DNA of 64,000 nucleotides from Sporosarcina oncorhynchi (GCF_033304615.1 NZ_CP129118.1:2228001-2292000), one strand, 5' to 3'. Numbered from the stretch's first letter, positions 1-8,452 are shown. Notes: generated by a model not told the origin, from the sequence alone. Translations and numbers: made by a program.

Positions 1-1655
1 TAAAAGCAGGATTGTATCTCGTAGCCAGGTTCACACCGATTTTCGCTGTGTCCGAAGTTTGGATTTGGCTTGTTACAGGAATCGGATTGCTGACTTTATT
101 CTGGGGATCTTTCTTCGCAATAAAACAAACAGATTTAAAAGCGATTCTTGCTTTCTCGACAGTGAGTCAGCTTGGACTGATCATGTCTCTACTTGGGGCA
201 GGCGCGATTACATTCCATACGAATGAAGCCATTTTCGCCTTCGCAATGTTCGCTGCACTGTTCCATCTACTGAACCATGCGACGTTCAAAGGCAGTTTGT
301 TCATGATTGCTGGGATTGTCGATCATGAAACCGGTACACGGGATATTCGGAAGCTTGGTGGCTTGATGAGCATCATGCCCATTAGTTTTACAGTCGCCTT
401 CATTGGATCTATGTCAATGGCCGGTTTACCGCCATTCAATGGATTCCTAAGTAAGGAAATGTTCTTGGACTCCATGTATGCGCTGCGCGATTTCCAATTA
501 TTTAACTTTGATACATGGGGGATTCTCTTCCCCGTCATCGCTTGGATTGCAAGCGTATTCACATTCATTTACAGTTTCTACTTCGTGTTCAAAACGTTCG
601 CTGGAAAACGGAAAGAACAACCGTTGCCGCAAGACCCACATGAAGCGCCGATTGGTATGTTAGTCTCTCCAATCATTCTCGCTTCTTTGGTCGTAGCCAT
701 CTTCTTTATTCCGAACGTTGTTGGTAAATGGTTGGTAAAACCTGCTGTAATGGCAGTCCAGCCTTACCAATATAGTCATCCATCCGAAGTGGCTGTCACT
801 GTATCCGCATGGCATGGATTCGATTCACCGGCATTGTGGATGACTGTCGGTGTAGTCATTATCGGTGCCCTTCTCTTCGTGTCGCTTTCAAAGTGGCAGA
901 AGGTATATGCGATTCAACCCGAACAATTGTCTCTCAATGCCTTATATGATGGGACGATGACATTTAGCGAAAAAGGAATGAACAAGCTGTCAAGATTCTA
1001 TATGACAGGACTGATTCGAACGTATTTGATGTATATTTTCGCCTTTTTCTCTGTCATCACAATTTCTGTCCTCTTCATGAAAAATGCTTTTGTTGTTGAT
1101 ATGTCGAGTTTCACAAAATTGAATTCGTTCAGCATCATCAACGCAATTATTCTGTTGCTCGGCGTCGCTTTTATCCTGTTTTCTAAAACTAGGCTAGGAG
1201 CAATTATTTCCCTCGGAGCAGTCGGGTATTCGGTAGCTTTGTTCTTTGTCATATTCAAAGCCCCTGACTTGGCTCTAACGCAATTGGTCATTGAAACCGT
1301 TTCTGTAGCTTTGTTCCTCCTTGCATTTCAACGATTGCCAAAGCTGTCGAATCATGGTGAGACGAAGCGCAACAAACTGGCCAATGCGATTATCGCACTT
1401 GGCGTTGGTGTAACGGTAACGTTGGTTGCCCTATCAGCGCATTCTCAGAAGCTTATTTCTTCCATTTCACAGTTCTATATAGATACTGTAGCAACGGAAG
1501 CTGGCGGAGGAAATATTGTAAACGTCATTTTAGTGGACTACCGTGGATTTGATACGCTATTTGAAATTGCAGTGCTGTCCATAGCCGGAATCGGTGTCCT
1601 TGGCATGATCAAACTTCGGTTAGCAGGAAAGGAGGATCCTGATGAAAACAAATGA
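1..1655 (+). CDS. mrpA: Mrp Na+/H+ antiporter subunit A, 5' end cut by window
   Basis: Large membrane subunit of the Mrp cation/proton antiporter, homologous to the NuoL family of complex I. The reading frame is already open at base 3 (Lys-Ala-Gly-Leu-Tyr-Leu-Val-Ala-Arg), so the gene begins upstream of the window and the TTG at 12 is not a start. About 550 of the usual roughly 800 residues are present. The first ~200 residues carry the proton-conducting antiporter core, with the conserved stretch around KAILAFSTVSQLG and NHATFKG. The C-terminal part contains the MrpA-specific extra helices. The stop overlaps mrpB by 14 bases, as is usual for translationally coupled mrp genes. The complex works in Na+ efflux and pH homeostasis at the cytoplasmic membrane. 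Confidence 0.96.
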   Translation, partial: KAGLYLVARFTPIFAVSEVWIWLVTGIGLLTLFWGSFFAIKQTDLKAILAFSTVSQLGLIMSLLGAGAITFHTNEAIFAFAMFAALFHLLNHATFKGSLFMIAGIVDHETGTRDIRKLGGLMSIMPISFTVAFIGSMSMAGLPPFNGFLSKEMFLDSMYALRDFQLFNFDTWGILFPVIAWIASVFTFIYSFYFVFKTFAGKRKEQPLPQDPHEAPIGMLVSPIILASLVVAIFFIPNVVGKWLVKPAVMAVQPYQYSHPSEVAVTVSAWHGFDSPALWMTVGVVIIGALLFVSLSKWQKVYAIQPEQLSLNALYDGTMTFSEKGMNKLSRFYMTGLIRTYLMYIFAFFSVITISVLFMKNAFVVDMSSFTKLNSFSIINAIILLLGVAFILFSKTRLGAIISLGAVGYSVALFFVIFKAPDLALTQLVIETVSVALFLLAFQRLPKLSNHGETKRNKLANAIIALGVGVTVTLVALSAHSQKLISSISQFYIDTVATEAGGGNIVNVILVDYRGFDTLFEIAVLSIAGIGVLGMIKLRLAGKEDPDENK

Positions 1656-2064
1656 TGTCATTTTGCAGACAACGACGAAATTGGTGTTTTTCATCATCTT
1701 CCTTTTTTCCATTCATATCTTCTTCGCAGGTCATTATACACCTGGTGGAGGATTCGTCGGCGGCTTGCTGACGACAGGAGCTATTGTCTTGCTGCTGCTT
1801 GCATTTGATTTGAAAACGGTACAGAAAGCATTACCTTTTAATTTTACAATCATGACAGGAATCGGATTGTTGCTTGCTTTAGGGACGGCTTCAGGCGCCA
1901 TTTTCTTTGACGTCCCTTTCTTCACCCATGCTTTTGATGATTTTACGCTGCCTTTATTCGGAGTGACATCACTTCATACTGCCATGGTGTTTGACGCAGG
2001 CGTATTCCTCGTCGTAGTCGGATCTGCTATTACAATCATCCAGTCAATTGGAGGGGATTCGTAA
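1642..2064 (+). CDS. mrpB: Mrp antiporter subunit B
   Basis: Membrane protein of 140 residues with four predicted helices and the family's Gly-rich loop (HYTPGGGFVGGLL, about residues 30-43). An AGGAGG-type Shine-Dalgarno lies inside the end of mrpA (about 1629-1635). It overlaps mrpA by 14 bases, and its stop shares one base with the mrpC ATG. MrpB is required for the assembled antiporter but has no separate known catalytic activity. Length and position fit the Bacillus protein closely. Confidence 0.96.
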   Translation: MKTNDVILQTTTKLVFFIIFLFSIHIFFAGHYTPGGGFVGGLLTTGAIVLLLLAFDLKTVQKALPFNFTIMTGIGLLLALGTASGAIFFDVPFFTHAFDDFTLPLFGVTSLHTAMVFDAGVFLVVVGSAITIIQSIGGDS

Positions 2065-2405
2065 TGGAATTGTTAATGGCTATTCTGATCGGTGTACTAT
2101 TCACCGCGGCCGTCTATTTGATCCTTTCAAGAAGTATTTTGAAAATCATTATCGGAACCGGCTTATTGAGTCATGGTGCACATTTACTTATTCTGACAAT
2201 GGGCGGCCTCGGTGGTACTGCCCCGCCGGTATTGGCAGATGGCGTAACTGAATTTGCCGATCCATTGCCACAAGCACTCATTTTGACGGCAATCGTTATT
2301 AGTTTTGGTGTCACAGCTTTCATCCTCGTTTTAGCCTATCGGGCTTATGCGGTGCACAAAACGGATAATATGAATCAACTGAAAGGAAATGACGAACATG
2401 ATTAA
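2064..2405 (+). CDS. mrpC: Mrp antiporter subunit C
   Basis: NuoK-like subunit of 113 residues with three transmembrane helices. The conserved SHGAHLLILT segment lies at about residues 37-46, and the PLPQALILTAIVISFG helix follows. Its start overlaps the mrpB stop (TAATG) and its last codons overlap the start of mrpD, so it is embedded in a coupled translation chain. The charged C-terminus is normal for Bacillales MrpC. Confidence 0.96.
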   Translation: MELLMAILIGVLFTAAVYLILSRSILKIIIGTGLLSHGAHLLILTMGGLGGTAPPVLADGVTEFADPLPQALILTAIVISFGVTAFILVLAYRAYAVHKTDNMNQLKGNDEHD

Positions 2406-3879
2406 TTTACTCTTATTTCCGATCATTCTTCCTTTCTTTTTCGCAATACTGCTCTTGTTTTTCAAAGAGAAAATTAAGACACAGCGAATATTGGCACTTA
2501 TTGGGGTCGTTGTCAGTTTAGCGGCATCCCTTGTACTCTTGTGGAAGGTAAAGACCGATGGCATACAAGCGATTACACTCGGAAGCTGGCCTGCTCCATT
2601 TGGAATTTCAATGGTGTCCGATATGCTGTCAGTATTACTTGTCACTACGACTTTGTTACTGACTTTATTCATCGTGATCTACAGTTTCACTTCTATCGGA
2701 CAACAACGTGAACGTTTTTTCTATTACCCCGCCATTTTATTTTTGGTGACAGGTGTTAACGGAGCGTTCACGACAGGAGATATTTTCAACTTATTCGTCT
2801 TCTTCGAAGTGTTGCTCATGGCTTCCTATGTATTGATTGTGCTCGGCGGAGAAAAGAAGCAGTTGCGTGAATCACTCAAGTACATACTTGTGAACGTCAT
2901 CTCGTCTGCACTGTTCGTCATTACAGTCGCCTATCTGTACTCTGTCGTCGGGACTTTGAACATGGCGGATATTTCAGTGAAGATTGCCGAGGTTAATCAA
3001 CCCGGTATTATTACTGTCATCGCTGTGCTGTTCCTAATCGTGTTCGGTATTAAGGGATCGATATTCCCTCTATACTTCTGGCTGCCTGGATCCTACTCAG
3101 CACCTCCTGTACCGGTGCTTGCACTGTTCGGAGCCTTGCTTACAAAAGTCGGTATCTATGCCATCATGCGGACATACACCCTGTTTTTCGTACACGATAT
3201 AGGCTTCACTCATGAAATCCTTATGGTGTTGTCGATCTTGACGATAATTGCCGGTTGTATCGGTGCACTTGCCTACTTTGATCTGAAGCAAATCATCATT
3301 TACAACATCGTGATCGCAGTCGGTGTCATCCTGTTTGGCGCTGCGCAAATGAACGAAGCTGGAATGTCCGGGGCTGTCTTCTACTTGATCCACGACATGC
3401 TTATTAAAGGGGCACTGTTCTTGCTGATCGGGATTATCATTTATATTACCGGGACATCGAACTTGCGTAAGATGGGCGGATTGATGAAAACACATGCGCC
3501 ACTTGGCTGGTTCTACCTAATAGCCGCTTTCGGATTGGCAGGCATACCGCCGCTTAGCGGATTTGTCGGCAAGTTACTTATTGTGAAAGGTGCTTTTGAG
3601 GCGGGTAACGTCTGGGGTAGCATCATCATTTTAGCGTCCAGTCTTGTCGTCTTGCTATCTGTCATGAGGATTTTCATTTATGCATTCTGGGGTGAACCAA
3701 AAATGGAGTTGCCCAAGACAGACAGGAAAGCCTATCTTCGTTTAATGGGCCCTGCGCTTGTCCTAGTCATGTTAACGATTGTTTACGGGGTCGGCACAGA
3801 ATGGCTCGTGCCATTCATGACAGATGCCACTGACGTGTTACTACAACCATCCATCTATATTGATGCGGTGTTAAAGTGA
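2398..3879 (+). CDS. mrpD: Mrp antiporter subunit D
   Basis: NuoM/NuoN-like antiporter subunit of 493 residues with about 14 transmembrane helices. It contains the conserved motifs seen in proton-translocating subunits, such as the FVFFEVLLMASY helix and the KGALFLLIG segment. An upstream ATG at 2389 sits only one base from the AAAGGA Shine-Dalgarno (2382-2387). The ATG at 2398 has a normal spacing of about 10 bases and gives the family-like N-terminus MINLLLFPI, so it was chosen. It overlaps mrpC by 8 bases. The next gene, mrpE, is separated by about 115 bases, which breaks the otherwise overlapping layout. Confidence 0.96.
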   Translation: MINLLLFPIILPFFFAILLLFFKEKIKTQRILALIGVVVSLAASLVLLWKVKTDGIQAITLGSWPAPFGISMVSDMLSVLLVTTTLLLTLFIVIYSFTSIGQQRERFFYYPAILFLVTGVNGAFTTGDIFNLFVFFEVLLMASYVLIVLGGEKKQLRESLKYILVNVISSALFVITVAYLYSVVGTLNMADISVKIAEVNQPGIITVIAVLFLIVFGIKGSIFPLYFWLPGSYSAPPVPVLALFGALLTKVGIYAIMRTYTLFFVHDIGFTHEILMVLSILTIIAGCIGALAYFDLKQIIIYNIVIAVGVILFGAAQMNEAGMSGAVFYLIHDMLIKGALFLLIGIIIYITGTSNLRKMGGLMKTHAPLGWFYLIAAFGLAGIPPLSGFVGKLLIVKGAFEAGNVWGSIIILASSLVVLLSVMRIFIYAFWGEPKMELPKTDRKAYLRLMGPALVLVMLTIVYGVGTEWLVPFMTDATDVLLQPSIYIDAVLK

Positions 3880-3884
3880 AACTT

Positions 3885-3966
3885 CAATCAGTAACGCTTT
3901 TCAACTGATTGTGAGTTGAACCATTCGGGCATGTACTGGCAGTTTTTCTTATGATGTACTGCCAGT
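3885..3966 (+). other. Two hairpins between mrpD and mrpE
   Basis: The mrpD-mrpE gap contains two perfect inverted repeats. The first is CAATCAGT (3885-3892) with ACTGATTG (3904-3911), loop 11. The second is ACTGGCAGT (3935-3943) with ACTGCCAGT (3958-3966), loop 14, and it lies just upstream of the mrpE Shine-Dalgarno. The second stem is preceded by a direct repeat of ATGTACTG. Neither is followed by a proper T-run, so they look more like mRNA-processing or stoichiometry elements than terminators. Confidence 0.55.
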
Positions 3967-3993
3967 TTATGCGGGGTAAAGGAGTAGATGTCG

Positions 3994-4473
3994 ATGGCAT
4001 TTCAAATACTATTGAACTTTTTCATCGCAGTCGTTTGGATGTTCATGAATTCCTCTCTGACCGCGAGTACATTTATCGTAGGCTATTTGATCGGGTTAAT
4101 CATGATCATTATTACAAGACGTTTTTTCAAAAACCGGCTTTATTTGTGGCGTTTATGGGCAATGATCAAGTTGATACTCTTATTTGCGAAAGAACTGACA
4201 ATGTCCAACATTTCAGTTTTGCTTCTTGTTATTAAACCAAAACTGAACATCCAACCTTCTATTTTTGCACTGCCTACAGATTTAAAGGAAGACTGGGAAA
4301 TCACATTATTATCAAGCTTGATTACGTTGACACCTGGAACGATTGTCCTCCATGTATCAAGTGATCAGCGAACTCTCTATATCCATGCAATTGACGTGGA
4401 TGATGTAGATGAGGCTATTGATTCGATTAAAAACTCGTTTGAAAAAGCGATTTTGGAGGTGAGCCGAGGATGA
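3994..4473 (+). CDS. mrpE: Mrp antiporter subunit E
   Basis: Subunit of 159 residues with two or three N-terminal membrane helices followed by a cytoplasmic domain. TPGTIVLHV, in the middle of the domain, is typical of the family. A Shine-Dalgarno (TAAAGGAG, 3977-3984) is 9 bases from the ATG at 3994 and only 3 bases from the ATG at 3988, so 3994 was preferred. Its end overlaps the ATG of mrpF by four bases (ATGA-type coupling). Confidence 0.94.
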   Translation: MAFQILLNFFIAVVWMFMNSSLTASTFIVGYLIGLIMIIITRRFFKNRLYLWRLWAMIKLILLFAKELTMSNISVLLLVIKPKLNIQPSIFALPTDLKEDWEITLLSSLITLTPGTIVLHVSSDQRTLYIHAIDVDDVDEAIDSIKNSFEKAILEVSRG

Positions 4474-4751
4474 TGATATTCATATGGGTCTGTCTCATGC
4501 TCGTCTTCCTGTCCATGGTCGGAATTATGTACCGAGTTTTCCGCGGGCCATCTGTTCCTGACCGACTTATTGCGCTTGATGGAATTGGTGTCATGATGAT
4601 TTCAGCTATTGCATTGATATCAATCCTATTTGAAACAAAATTCTTTATTGATGTGATCCTTCTCATCGCGATTATGTCTTTCATTGGTACAGTATCGTTC
4701 TCCAAGTTCATTGAGAGAGGAGAGATCATCGAACGTGATCATACTCGCTAA
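4470..4751 (+). CDS. mrpF: Mrp antiporter subunit F
   Basis: Small three-helix subunit of 93 residues. It carries the family signature RVFRGPSVPDRLIALD at about residues 23-38. In Bacillus this subunit has been linked to Na+ and cholate efflux as part of the Mrp complex. It overlaps both neighbours, mrpE by four bases and mrpG by 17 bases if the GTG start of mrpG is used. Confidence 0.95.
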   Translation: MMIFIWVCLMLVFLSMVGIMYRVFRGPSVPDRLIALDGIGVMMISAIALISILFETKFFIDVILLIAIMSFIGTVSFSKFIERGEIIERDHTR

Positions 4752-5112
4752 TATTCTCATAGTCTTGACGATAACAGTCGGCACCATTTTCACCATTGTG
4801 ACCATGATCGGGATTTTACGGTTGCCGGATGTATATACACGTGCACATGCTGCTTCGAAAAGTGCTACGCTTGGAGTACTTAGCATTCTGCTCGGCGTGT
4901 TTTTCCATTTCTGGCTAAATGAAGGTCACTTTAGTATTCAACTGTTGCTTGGTATCGTATTTCTGTTCATTACTTCTCCTATCGGCGGCCATCTAATGGG
5001 ACGCGCAGCGTATATGTCCGGTGTGAAACCGACTGAAATGACTGTCGGTGATGATTTGAAAGAAGCTGTTGAAGAAGCTAAGAAGAAAAACATGGCCAAG
5101 CTAAAAGATTGA
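4735..5112 (+). CDS. mrpG: Mrp antiporter subunit G
   Basis: Last subunit of the operon, 125 residues with three helices and the conserved GILRLPDVYTRAHAASK segment at about residues 25-41. A longer reading begins at the ATG at 4684, but its extra 17 residues are polar and unlike the family. The GTG at 4735 gives MIILANILIV, has a GAGAGGAGA Shine-Dalgarno ahead of it, and was chosen. The C-terminus is lysine-rich (EEAKKKNMAKLKD). A strong hairpin terminator follows at once. Confidence 0.93.
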   Translation: MIILANILIVLTITVGTIFTIVTMIGILRLPDVYTRAHAASKSATLGVLSILLGVFFHFWLNEGHFSIQLLLGIVFLFITSPIGGHLMGRAAYMSGVKPTEMTVGDDLKEAVEEAKKKNMAKLKD

Positions 5113-5124
5113 TGTTTGTCAAAT

Positions 5125-5163
5125 AAAAACACACTCAGCAAAGTTGTGCTGAGTGTGTTTTTT
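5125..5163. terminator. Bidirectional terminator, mrp operon / Gly-Tyr-rich gene
   Basis: Stem AAAAACACACTCAGCA pairs with TGCTGAGTGTGTTTTT around a short AAGTTG-type loop. The A-run on one side and the T-run on the other suit it to end both the mrp transcript and the convergent transcript from 5443. Confidence 0.9.
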
Positions 5164-5167
5164 ATCT

Positions 5168-5443
5168 TTAATAACCGAAACCATAAGGCGGATAGCCATA
5201 TGGTGGATAGCCGTATCCGTAGGGAGAATACCCATATCCATACGGCGGATAGCCATATGGATAATAGCCTTGATTGCCGTAACCATAATTATTAGGGAAG
5301 ATTGCATTTCCTAAGAAGCTGCCAAAAAGTCCCCCTAGAAATGGCCCTCCTACACCATAACCAAATCCTTGTCCGAAGCCACCGAACCCACCGAATCCGC
5401 TGTTTCCACCATAACCACCATGTCTTCTAGCATTTCGTGACAT
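5168..5443 (-). CDS. Gly/Tyr/Pro-rich small protein, unknown
   Basis: Low-complexity protein of 91 residues. The N-terminus is basic (MSRNARRHGG) and residues ~10-35 are Gly/Phe-rich. Residues ~36-50 are a short hydrophobic Gly stretch (GGPFLGGLFGSFLGNAIF). The last ~40 residues repeat YGYPPYGY-like units. A good Shine-Dalgarno (GAAAGGGG, on the complement of 5451-5458) supports the start. Such proteins in spore formers are often spore-coat or envelope components, but nothing here proves that. It is transcribed away from the 82-bp repeat array and ends at the shared terminator. Confidence 0.75.
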   Translation of the reverse strand: MSRNARRHGGYGGNSGFGGFGGFGQGFGYGVGGPFLGGLFGSFLGNAIFPNNYGYGNQGYYPYGYPPYGYGYSPYGYGYPPYGYPPYGFGY

Positions 5444-5552
5444 TATGATCCCCCTTTCTCACTTATCCTATTCAAGGCGGGCGTAGTGTGGAGGGATGAA
5501 TGCCTAGTTGGAGGTTGATTAAGAGATAAGTTGTAAAGAATAGTAGAGGGAG

Positions 5553-6245
5553 TACTGTGCAAGACGAAATAGGGAGTGTGCAAAACAATGTAGATCGCTC
5601 GTATCGAAACGTAGCTGCGGCGTATCGAAACGTAACTGCGCCGTATCGAAACGTAGAGCGCGCAATGCAATATAGAGCGCTCGTATCGAAACGTAGCACC
5701 TTCGTAACGAAACGTAACTGCGCCGTATCGAAACGTAGAGCCCGCAATGCAATATAGAGTGCTCGTATCGAAACGTAGCAACTTCGTATCGAAACGTAAC
5801 TGCGCCGTATCGAAACGTAGAGTCCACAACACAATGTAAACCGCTCGTATCGAAACGTAGCACCTTCGTAACGAAACGTAACTGCGCCGTATCGAAACGT
5901 AGAGCGCGCAACGAAATGTAGAACGCTCGTATCGAAACGTAGCACCCTTGTAACGAAACGTAACTGCGCCGTATCGAAACGTAGAGCGCGCAAAGCAAAG
6001 TAGATTGCTCGTATCGAAACGTAGCCCCTTCGTATCGAAACGTAACTGCGCCGCAACGAAACGTAGAGCGCGCAACGAAATGTAGAACGCTCGTATCGAA
6101 ACGTAGCACCCTCGCAACGAAACTTAACTGCGCCGTATCGATACGTAGAGTCCGCAACGCAAAGTAGATTGCTCGTATCGAAACGTAGCATGCTCGTAAC
6201 GAAACGTAACTGCGCCGCAACGAAACGTAGAGTCCACAACCCACC
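5553..6245. repeat. Tandem array: eight 82-bp units of four ~20-bp sub-repeats
   Basis: This stretch without genes holds eight units starting at 5598, 5680, 5762, 5844, 5926, 6008, 6090 and 6172, each exactly 82 bp apart. Every unit splits into sub-repeats of 20, 21, 20 and 21 bp built on the core CGTATCGAAACGTAG (variants CGTAACGAAACG, CGCAACGAAATG). Degenerate sub-repeats extend to about 5553 and 6245. The core is a near palindrome, CGTWTCGAWACG, and one copy at 6138-6149 is perfect. Spacing of about 20.5 bp puts the cores on one face of the helix. There are no unique spacers, so it is not a CRISPR. The minus strand has no stop codon in any frame. Confidence 0.93.
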
Positions 6246-6253
6246 TACTTAAG

Positions 6254-6300
6254 CAAAAAACAGCTACTCCAGAAGGAAATTCCTACTGGGTAGCTGTCTT
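6254..6300 (-). terminator. Terminator of pepA
   Basis: Read on the minus strand, CAGCTAC and GTAGCTG close a long stem with an imperfect inner stem (CCAG...CTGG), followed by a T6 run (A-run at 6255-6260 on the plus strand). Confidence 0.85.
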
Positions 6301-6316
6301 AGTTCATTTAACTGAT

Positions 6317-7819
6317 TTAATCTTCCTGTGCCATTCGCTCAACGATTGTAGCAAGCGTACGAACCATAGCTCCAGTTGCTCCTTTAGGACCCAGGTCATG
6401 CGGTGCTGAGGCTTCTGATGTACCTGCAATATCAAGGTGGATCCATGGCGTGTCCCCTGCGAATTCACCAACGAAGCCACCACCGAAGATCATATGCCCA
6501 TCGCGGCCCGGTGAGTTGTTCAAATCCGCTACTTCACTTTTTCGAATACGCTTCTTATCGCTTTCAGTCAACGGAAGTCTCCAGACAAATTCACCCGTTT
6601 CCATGGAAGCCTGCATGAACTCTTCGAAGAATTCTTCGTTGTTTGTCAGTGCGCCTGTTTTATCATTTCCAAGTGCAACGATAACACCGCCTGTCAATGT
6701 CGCAACATCGATTAAATAATCTGCGCCTGACTGTTTTGCATACGTTACAGCATCTGCGAGAACGAGTCTACCTTCTGCATCCGTATTCAATACTTCAATT
6801 GTTTTCCCGCTTAATGAAGTGATCACGTCATCTGGTTTGAACGCCTCGCCTGAAACCATATTATCTGTCGAACCAATGACTGCGACAACGTTCTTCGCTG
6901 GACGCAGTTCACCAATGATTCGCATTGCGCCAAGGACTGCCGCAGCGCCGCCCATGTCGCCTTTCATACCAACCATTCCTTCACGCGGCTTTAACGAGTA
7001 TCCGCCAGTGTCATACGTGACGCCTTTTCCGACAAGACCTATGACGTCCTCCCATTTCTCAGTACCTTTATATTTCATGACGATGAGACGGGGCTCTTCG
7101 ACTGAACCTTTATTAACTGCCAAAATAGCTCCCATGCCGAGTTCTTCCATTTCTTTTTTACCGAGAACTTCAATTTCAAAATCATATTGTTCAGCAAGTT
7201 CTTTAGCGTAATCCGCCATTTTCGTCGCTGTTAACATGTTTGGTGGCATATTGACCAATGTACGCGCTTCATTGACTGCATGCGCATATGTACTGCCCAC
7301 TTCGAATGCTGCTTTTAATTCTTCAACGTCGCTATCGGATAGGAACGTTATCGATTCCAAGGAAACATCTCTCTCGTTTGAATCAGTGCGGTAGCCTTCG
7401 AATTTGTAGCCACCCATCCCGATTCCTTCACCTGCCGCAAACACGACATCTTCACAAGTTAGTTCTTCATTTTTGAATGGAGCTGTCCAAATTGCAACTG
7501 ATGTTGCTTTCATGGCAGCAAGTTCTTTACCTGCAGCCGCAAATGCTTGACGCAAAAGGTCTTCTGTTAACTTTTTTGATGCTCCAAGACCGATGAATAC
7601 TACTCGTTCAAAGTTCCCTGCTTCAATTGCAGGCATTTTTACAATACTTTTAAATTCACTTTTAATATCTCCAGATTTTATCCAATCCATTAAGCGTGGA
7701 CTGAAGACTTGCGCAAATCCGTCCCATCCTTCAATATTTTCAGGATGTTCTGGTACACCGATTAGTAGTGTTTCCGATTTCACATTACCGAAACCGTTTT
7801 CAATAAATGATGCTTTCAT
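6317..7819 (-). CDS. pepA: Leucyl aminopeptidase (M17)
   Basis: Cytosolic dizinc aminopeptidase of 500 residues that releases N-terminal amino acids from peptides. The variable N-terminal domain covers about residues 1-165, and the catalytic domain follows. The M17 signature NTDAEGRL is at residues 345-352. The metal and active-site lysine region VGKGVTYDTGG is at about 263-273, and MKGDMGGAAAV follows. A strong Shine-Dalgarno (AAAGGGGGAG) precedes the ATG. It is a single-gene unit, diverging from the yuiD-like gene and ending in a hairpin terminator. Length and motifs are normal for Bacillales. Confidence 0.97.
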   Translation of the reverse strand: MKASFIENGFGNVKSETLLIGVPEHPENIEGWDGFAQVFSPRLMDWIKSGDIKSEFKSIVKMPAIEAGNFERVVFIGLGASKKLTEDLLRQAFAAAGKELAAMKATSVAIWTAPFKNEELTCEDVVFAAGEGIGMGGYKFEGYRTDSNERDVSLESITFLSDSDVEELKAAFEVGSTYAHAVNEARTLVNMPPNMLTATKMADYAKELAEQYDFEIEVLGKKEMEELGMGAILAVNKGSVEEPRLIVMKYKGTEKWEDVIGLVGKGVTYDTGGYSLKPREGMVGMKGDMGGAAAVLGAMRIIGELRPAKNVVAVIGSTDNMVSGEAFKPDDVITSLSGKTIEVLNTDAEGRLVLADAVTYAKQSGADYLIDVATLTGGVIVALGNDKTGALTNNEEFFEEFMQASMETGEFVWRLPLTESDKKRIRKSEVADLNNSPGRDGHMIFGGGFVGEFAGDTPWIHLDIAGTSEASAPHDLGPKGATGAMVRTLATIVERMAQED

Positions 7820-7972
7820 TTGACTGTCTCCCCCTTTTCATTCATATTCTATTATATACTACTCGTCGTCCAAACCCAAAATATTAATTCGAACACCGTA
7901 CTATCTCATTCATTAACCCGACTATGTTATACTTAAGGTATATTTTCATTTTTTAGAAAAGGAGTGGACTTA

Positions 7973-8452
7973 ATGGCCCTCTTACAAAACACTCCGCTCC
8001 TTGCGGCATTATTCGCGATTTTTTTCGCACAGTTCGTGAAAATCCCTATTCATTTTTTATTGACACGGAAGTTAGACTGGAAGCTGATGACGTCTACGGG
8101 CGGGATGCCGAGCTCCCATTCAGCAGCTGTATCTGCATTAACGACTGCCATTGCCTATGAAGTTGGATTAGATTCGCCGATCTTTGCGGTATCTGCTATT
8201 TTTGCGGTTATTGTCATGTTTGACGCAACAGGTATTCGTTACCAGGCGGGACAACAGGCATTAATCATCAATCAGATGCGTTTAGATTTCCAGACCTTTG
8301 TAACTGAAGTAAAAGGCTGGCCTCATAAAGACGGACAGCAAAAGATTATGGAGTTAAAAACACTGCTTGGTCATAAGCCCAGCGAAGTGTTTGCAGGCTC
8401 CGTAACCGGTATCTTAATCTCTATCATCACATATTCATTAATCGTGACATGA
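7973..8452 (+). CDS. yuiD: Divergent PAP2-family membrane protein (YuiD-like)
   Basis: Integral membrane protein of 159 residues in the 'divergent PAP2' (DUF212) family. The conserved segment GGMPSSHSAAVSAL lies at about residues 43-56 and resembles the phosphatase motif of acid phosphatases/vanadium haloperoxidases. FDATGIRYQAGQQA follows at about 83-96. The activity is not established. A GTG at 7964 is inside the Shine-Dalgarno (AAAAGGAG, 7957-7964), so the ATG at 7973 was chosen, which also matches the length of B. subtilis YuiD. Confidence 0.9.
   Translation: MALLQNTPLLAALFAIFFAQFVKIPIHFLLTRKLDWKLMTSTGGMPSSHSAAVSALTTAIAYEVGLDSPIFAVSAIFAVIVMFDATGIRYQAGQQALIINQMRLDFQTFVTEVKGWPHKDGQQKIMELKTLLGHKPSEVFAGSVTGILISIITYSLIVT

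Noticed and set aside
12..14. TTG as start of mrpA
   Set aside because: The frame is open to the window edge and encodes conserved MrpA sequence upstream of it.
5443..6244. Three long overlapping minus-strand ORFs with YVSIR/LRFDT/STFRY repeats
   Set aside because: They are translations of the same 82-bp tandem repeat in three frames, have no ribosome site, and arise because the unit lacks stop codons. Treated as a repeat, not as genes.
5553..6245. CRISPR array
   Set aside because: The units are tandem without unique spacers, the cores vary, and no cas genes are nearby.
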